7,384 nt of DNA, taken from assembly GCA_964584815.1 (NCBI GenBank), contig CAZPBO010000075.1, positions 1 to 7,384 of the forward strand, given 5' to 3'. The position numbers were made by a program, and so were the translations under genes. The notes under the pieces were generated by a model. The model did no database searches. It was not told the origin of the DNA and saw only the letters and a program-made list of their open reading frames with translations. Below, piece by piece: positions 5,182 to 7,384 of this stretch. The DNA is from CAZPBO01 sp964584815. GTDB lineage: Bacteria > Planctomycetota > SKW154. Position 1 is the stretch's first letter; each line of letters begins with the position of its first letter.

Positions 5182-6030
5182 ATGGATATTGAAAAAGTTG
5201 GAGTGGTTGGTGCAGGAACTATGGGCGCGGGTATCGCTCAGGTTTTCGCCCAAAGCGGCTTTGAGACAGTGCTTGTTGACATAAAGGAAGAGTTGCTGGA
5301 GACGGGGATGGAACGCATTAAAAAGAGCCTCGCCAAATTCGTGGAAAAAGGCAAACTGCAGCAGTCGGATATGGACGCAACGCTCTCACGCATAACGACC
5401 ACAACGAACATGCGCGATGCTCGCCACGCCCACATTATCGTTGAAGCCGTCTTTGAAAAGTTTGAAGTGAAAGAAAAAGTCTTCAAAGAACTTGACCTTC
5501 TCTGCGCACCCGAGACGATTCTCGCAAGCAACACATCCTCAATCTCAATAACGAAACTGGGAGCCACAACCAAGCGTCCTCATAAGGTTGTCGGAATGCA
5601 TTTTATGAATCCTGTTCCTTTAATGAAACTGGTGGAGGTCATTCGGGGATTCGCCACGGATGAAGAAACGGTCAACACAGTGGTGACGCTCGCTCAAAAA
5701 CTGGGCAAAGAGCCTGTGCTGGTGAACGATTCCCCCGGATTTGTTTCCAACCGTGTGCTTATGCCGATGATAAATGAGGCGGTCTGGACACTTTATGAAG
5801 GTGTGGCAACAAAGGAAGCGATAGACACTGTGATGAAGTTGGGGATGAACCATCCGATGGGACCGCTGACTTTGGCGGACCTCATAGGACTTGATGTCTG
5901 CCTTTATATCTTGAATGTCCTATATGAGGAGTTCGGCGACCCCAAATACCGTCCGTGTCCGCTGCTGAAGAGGATGGTGGAAGCAGGATTTCTTGGGCGC
6001 AAGACGGGTAGGGGGTTTTATGAGTATTAG
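5182..6030 (+). CDS. hbd: 3-hydroxyacyl-CoA dehydrogenase (3-hydroxybutyryl-CoA dehydrogenase type)
   Basis: A 282-residue cytoplasmic oxidoreductase that interconverts acetoacetyl-CoA and 3-hydroxybutyryl-CoA using a nicotinamide cofactor, in fatty-acid breakdown or butyrate/butanol-type metabolism. The Rossmann motif is GVVGAGTMGAGIAQ at residues 7-20, and Asp33 at the end of the second strand favours NAD(H). Catalytic residues are all present: Ser119 in NTSS, His140 in GMHFMNPVP, Glu152 in KLVEVIRG, and Asn190 in PGFVSNR. The C-terminal domain contains NHPMGPLTLADLIGLD (223-238) and ends with the usual GRKTGRGFYEY. Length is exactly that of monofunctional Hbd. AAGGAG at 5168-5173 lies eight bases before the ATG. 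No thiolase, crotonase or acyl-CoA dehydrogenase gene is in view, so its pathway cannot be fixed from context. Confidence 0.95.
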   Translation: MDIEKVGVVGAGTMGAGIAQVFAQSGFETVLVDIKEELLETGMERIKKSLAKFVEKGKLQQSDMDATLSRITTTTNMRDARHAHIIVEAVFEKFEVKEKVFKELDLLCAPETILASNTSSISITKLGATTKRPHKVVGMHFMNPVPLMKLVEVIRGFATDEETVNTVVTLAQKLGKEPVLVNDSPGFVSNRVLMPMINEAVWTLYEGVATKEAIDTVMKLGMNHPMGPLTLADLIGLDVCLYILNVLYEEFGDPKYRPCPLLKRMVEAGFLGRKTGRGFYEY

Positions 6031-6036
6031 GAGGGG
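6029..6036 (+). promoter_or_regulatory. Ribosome binding site overlapping the hbd stop codon
   Basis: AGGAGGGG at 6029-6036 overlaps the last two bases of the hbd TAG and precedes the ATG at 6041. It decides against the longer in-frame start at 5993, which lies inside hbd. Confidence 0.75.
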
Positions 6037-6040
6037 CAAT

Positions 6041-6514
6041 ATGAAACTGAAGGAACTGCTTGCGGCTGTGGAGGAGATAAAAAAGGACCTCTCTTACACA
6101 AGGAGTTTACAGGAGAGATGGCAGAAGGAACGGCGGCGTTTCCCCATTCTCTATGAGTATATAGGCAAGCAGTCGGACTTTTTCAGGGAGAAGATGGAGA
6201 CTCTTTTTGAGGTAGAGGTGAAAGAAGAGAGTCTTGATGCGTATGTAAAATGGCGTCTGCAACAGGTGGGGAAGCAACCAGAAGGCGGAGGGGAGAAACC
6301 TGCTCCTGTGGTGGAATTGCAGACATTGGAGTCAGCGGCGGAGGAGGCGGCAAGACTTCGCCAACAGAAAGAGCAAGAAGATGCAAAACGCCTCGCCGAA
6401 AAAGTTCGCAAAACCGTCAAACAGCATGTCCCCGATGAGGTCAAAGACGCCGAGAAATTGGCTGAACTGGGCACCCAGATTGCTGATGAGATAGAGAAAC
6501 GGAAGAAAAAGTGA
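6041..6514 (+). CDS. Charged coiled-coil protein, function unknown
   Basis: A 157-residue, probably cytoplasmic protein without signal peptide or membrane segment. Residues 1-33 form a charged helix (MKLKELLAAVEEIKKDL...), followed by RRFPILYEYIGKQSDFFREKM at about 31-52. A low-complexity linker GKQPEGGGEKPAPV at 77-90 leads to a second long Glu/Lys/Ala/Gln-rich helical region (91-157) that looks like coiled coil and ends in KRKKK. I do not recognise a family. The start was chosen at 6041 because of the excellent AGGAGGGG site. The gene begins 10 nt after hbd and is followed by a BON-like gene, so it may share a transcript with both. A scaffolding or oligomerising role is possible but unproven. 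Confidence 0.72.
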   Translation: MKLKELLAAVEEIKKDLSYTRSLQERWQKERRRFPILYEYIGKQSDFFREKMETLFEVEVKEESLDAYVKWRLQQVGKQPEGGGEKPAPVVELQTLESAAEEAARLRQQKEQEDAKRLAEKVRKTVKQHVPDEVKDAEKLAELGTQIADEIEKRKKK

Positions 6515-6558
6515 TGAGGCGGCGGAGGCGCAGTGAAGGGTTAGGGAGTGGGCGCTGA
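6514..6558 (+). CDS. Possible 14-codon Arg-rich leader ORF (MRRRRRSEGLGSGR)
   Basis: An ATG at 6514 overlaps the stop of the coiled-coil gene (TGATG at 6512-6516). It opens a 14-codon frame with five consecutive arginines that ends in TGA at 6556-6558, four bases before the in-frame ATG at 6563 of the next gene. The geometry suits stop/restart coupling, but so short an ORF can arise by chance in this G-rich spacer. Confidence 0.2.
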   Translation: MRRRRRSEGLGSGR

Positions 6559-6898
6559 TGATATGAAAATAACCGTTCGTGTAAGAGGAGTCCTCGCCCG
6601 CCACTGGATTGACAATATGCTCGTTTCCGTTATGACACGGCGTGGTGTGGTTCATCTCGGCGGACGTCTTCACAAAATCACCGCCGTTGACGAATATGAC
6701 GATATAAATGAAGATGAATTGATGATAATTGAGCAGGAAATACGACGCATAAAGGGTGTCCGACGGGTTGTTTACAATATTGAGGGATGGTTGAAAGACG
6801 GCGGCAGGTTTGTAAAGGTAGAAACCGTTCATAGGGATAAGGAAGGGAAGAAAGATGGAGCAGAGCGTGCCCCCGCACCTTATGAGCCGGAAGAGTAA
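6548..6898 (+). CDS. Small BON-like domain protein
   Basis: A 116-residue protein without signal peptide. Its core (residues 6-86) has a BON-like layout: a first strand KITVRVRGVLA, a strand MTRRGVVHLGGRLH where a rule of the form 'V-x-L-x-G-x-V' is expected, a helix DELMIIEQEIRRIKGV, and a closing strand GVRRVVYNIEGWLK, matching the usual 'GV-x-x-V-x-N-x-L' ending. BON domains bind phospholipid or other ligands, often in envelope proteins. An extra acidic insert (VDEYDDINED, about 47-56) precedes the helix. The tail is charged and ends PAPYEPEE. The GTG at 6548 is taken as start because GAAGGG (6535-6540) is spaced seven bases away; ATG at 6563 would drop five residues and is nearly as good. 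The domain call is by pattern and needs a profile search. Confidence 0.68.
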   Translation: MGADDMKITVRVRGVLARHWIDNMLVSVMTRRGVVHLGGRLHKITAVDEYDDINEDELMIIEQEIRRIKGVRRVVYNIEGWLKDGGRFVKVETVHRDKEGKKDGAERAPAPYEPEE

Positions 6899-7384
6899 GA
6901 TTCAAGAGGCAGTGAGAGAGTATCTCCCACTTCTTTTAGAAGAGTTGGAACGCGACCTTCAGGAGCATCCGAACTACGCGGACATCCACAACCGTTTGGG
7001 TCTGGTGCGCCATTTTGTGGGCGACTTCGGCGCGGCGCGCGCCGCATTCCTGCGCGCCCTCACCATAAACAAAAACTATGTAGACTGCATCTGCAATATG
7101 GCTTACACCTTGCTTGAGATAGAGGGACCCGCTTCAGCACTCTCGTGGAGCCGCACCCATATGAACCGCCTCTCCAACTGGAGGATAATCCATACCCACG
7201 CTCGTATGCTGGCACAGGCGGATTTCTGGCGGGAGGCTGCCGACACGCTGGACTCCATCCGCTCCCACCGCCTCATCACCAAAGTTGACGCCGTTCTCTG
7301 CCGCCTCGTCGCCGACCCTGCAGATACCCGCGCTCTCGCCTCACTTGAAAAAATACTCGGCGAATCAAAAACATACCGCCAACT
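6855..7384 (+). CDS. TPR-repeat protein, 3' end beyond the window (partial)
   Basis: An open frame from ATG at 6855 runs to the last base without a stop, giving 176 complete codons. Residues 1-39 form a charged helix region (SRKSKIQEAVREYLPLLLEELERDL). Residues 42-75 fit one TPR unit (LGL at 48-50, Ala61, Phe65, Ala68, with GDFGAARAAFLRALTIN at 56-72). Residues 76-109 fit a weaker second unit (NMAYTLLEIEGPASAL), and further helix pairs follow. No signal peptide is seen, so a cytoplasmic interaction scaffold is likely. The start has AAGGG at 6843-6847 seven bases upstream and overlaps the end of the BON-like gene by 44 nt in another frame, suggesting translational coupling. An in-frame ATG at 6882 lacks a ribosome site. 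The C-rich third positions after about 6950 support genuine coding. Confidence 0.8.
   Translation, partial: MEQSVPPHLMSRKSKIQEAVREYLPLLLEELERDLQEHPNYADIHNRLGLVRHFVGDFGAARAAFLRALTINKNYVDCICNMAYTLLEIEGPASALSWSRTHMNRLSNWRIIHTHARMLAQADFWREAADTLDSIRSHRLITKVDAVLCRLVADPADTRALASLEKILGESKTYRQ

Noticed and set aside
5993..6040. Longer start for the coiled-coil protein, inside hbd
   Set aside because: The hbd C-terminus there is the conserved GRKTGRGFYEY, and the AGGAGGGG site belongs to ATG 6041.

Overview
The window reads as a bacterial chromosome segment in which every gene I can support lies on the + strand: eleven complete or partial protein genes with good evidence, one tRNA and a probable tail of an upstream gene. 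Base composition looks balanced to slightly GC-rich by eye (not computed). Most genes carry a clear Shine-Dalgarno sequence and are packed a few bases apart or overlap, so most of the window could be one transcript or a few overlapping ones. I see no transposase, phage gene, CRISPR array or toxin-antitoxin pair. The lineage cannot be fixed from this sequence. Conserved enzymes mixed with several unrecognised exported proteins suggests a poorly sampled bacterial group; that is an inference.

Region 1 (1-2161) is a compact sugar-nucleotide block. A GHMP kinase of the HddA family (69-1043), a GmhB-type HAD phosphatase (1047-1604) and a GmhA-type SIS isomerase (1604-2161) are separated by +3 nt and by a 1-nt TGATG overlap. 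Together they would take sedoheptulose 7-phosphate to D-glycero-alpha-D-manno-heptose 1-phosphate, the precursor of GDP-heptose for surface glycans. The guanylyltransferase (HddC) that finishes the pathway is not seen; the gene whose tail may occupy bases 3-65 lies where it could be.

Region 2 (2162-3478) has a 104-nt gap with a perfect 17-nt palindrome, then a 78-residue basic-tailed protein with the look of a small beta-barrel, then a WbaP/ExoY-type polyprenyl-phosphate sugar-1-phosphate transferase. The transferase would start glycan assembly on a lipid carrier, which fits the heptose genes next door.

Region 3 (3489-5158) holds a helical lipoprotein, a tRNA-Thr(TGT) squeezed into the gap after it, and an exported protein with a basic N-terminal part and a very acidic, proline-rich tail. 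Region 4 (5182-6030) is a 3-hydroxyacyl-CoA dehydrogenase of the Hbd type, standing without other beta-oxidation or butyrate genes in view. Region 5 (6041-7384) has a charged coiled-coil protein, a small BON-like protein and the first 176 residues of a TPR protein that runs off the end; the last two overlap by 44 nt.

Nothing here is clearly an undescribed system. The observations most worth a second look are the block-wise flipping of G/C strand asymmetry within single genes, the tRNA embedded between two exported-protein genes, the small barrel-like protein next to the sugar transferase, and an arginine-rich mini-ORF that links two genes by stop/start overlaps.
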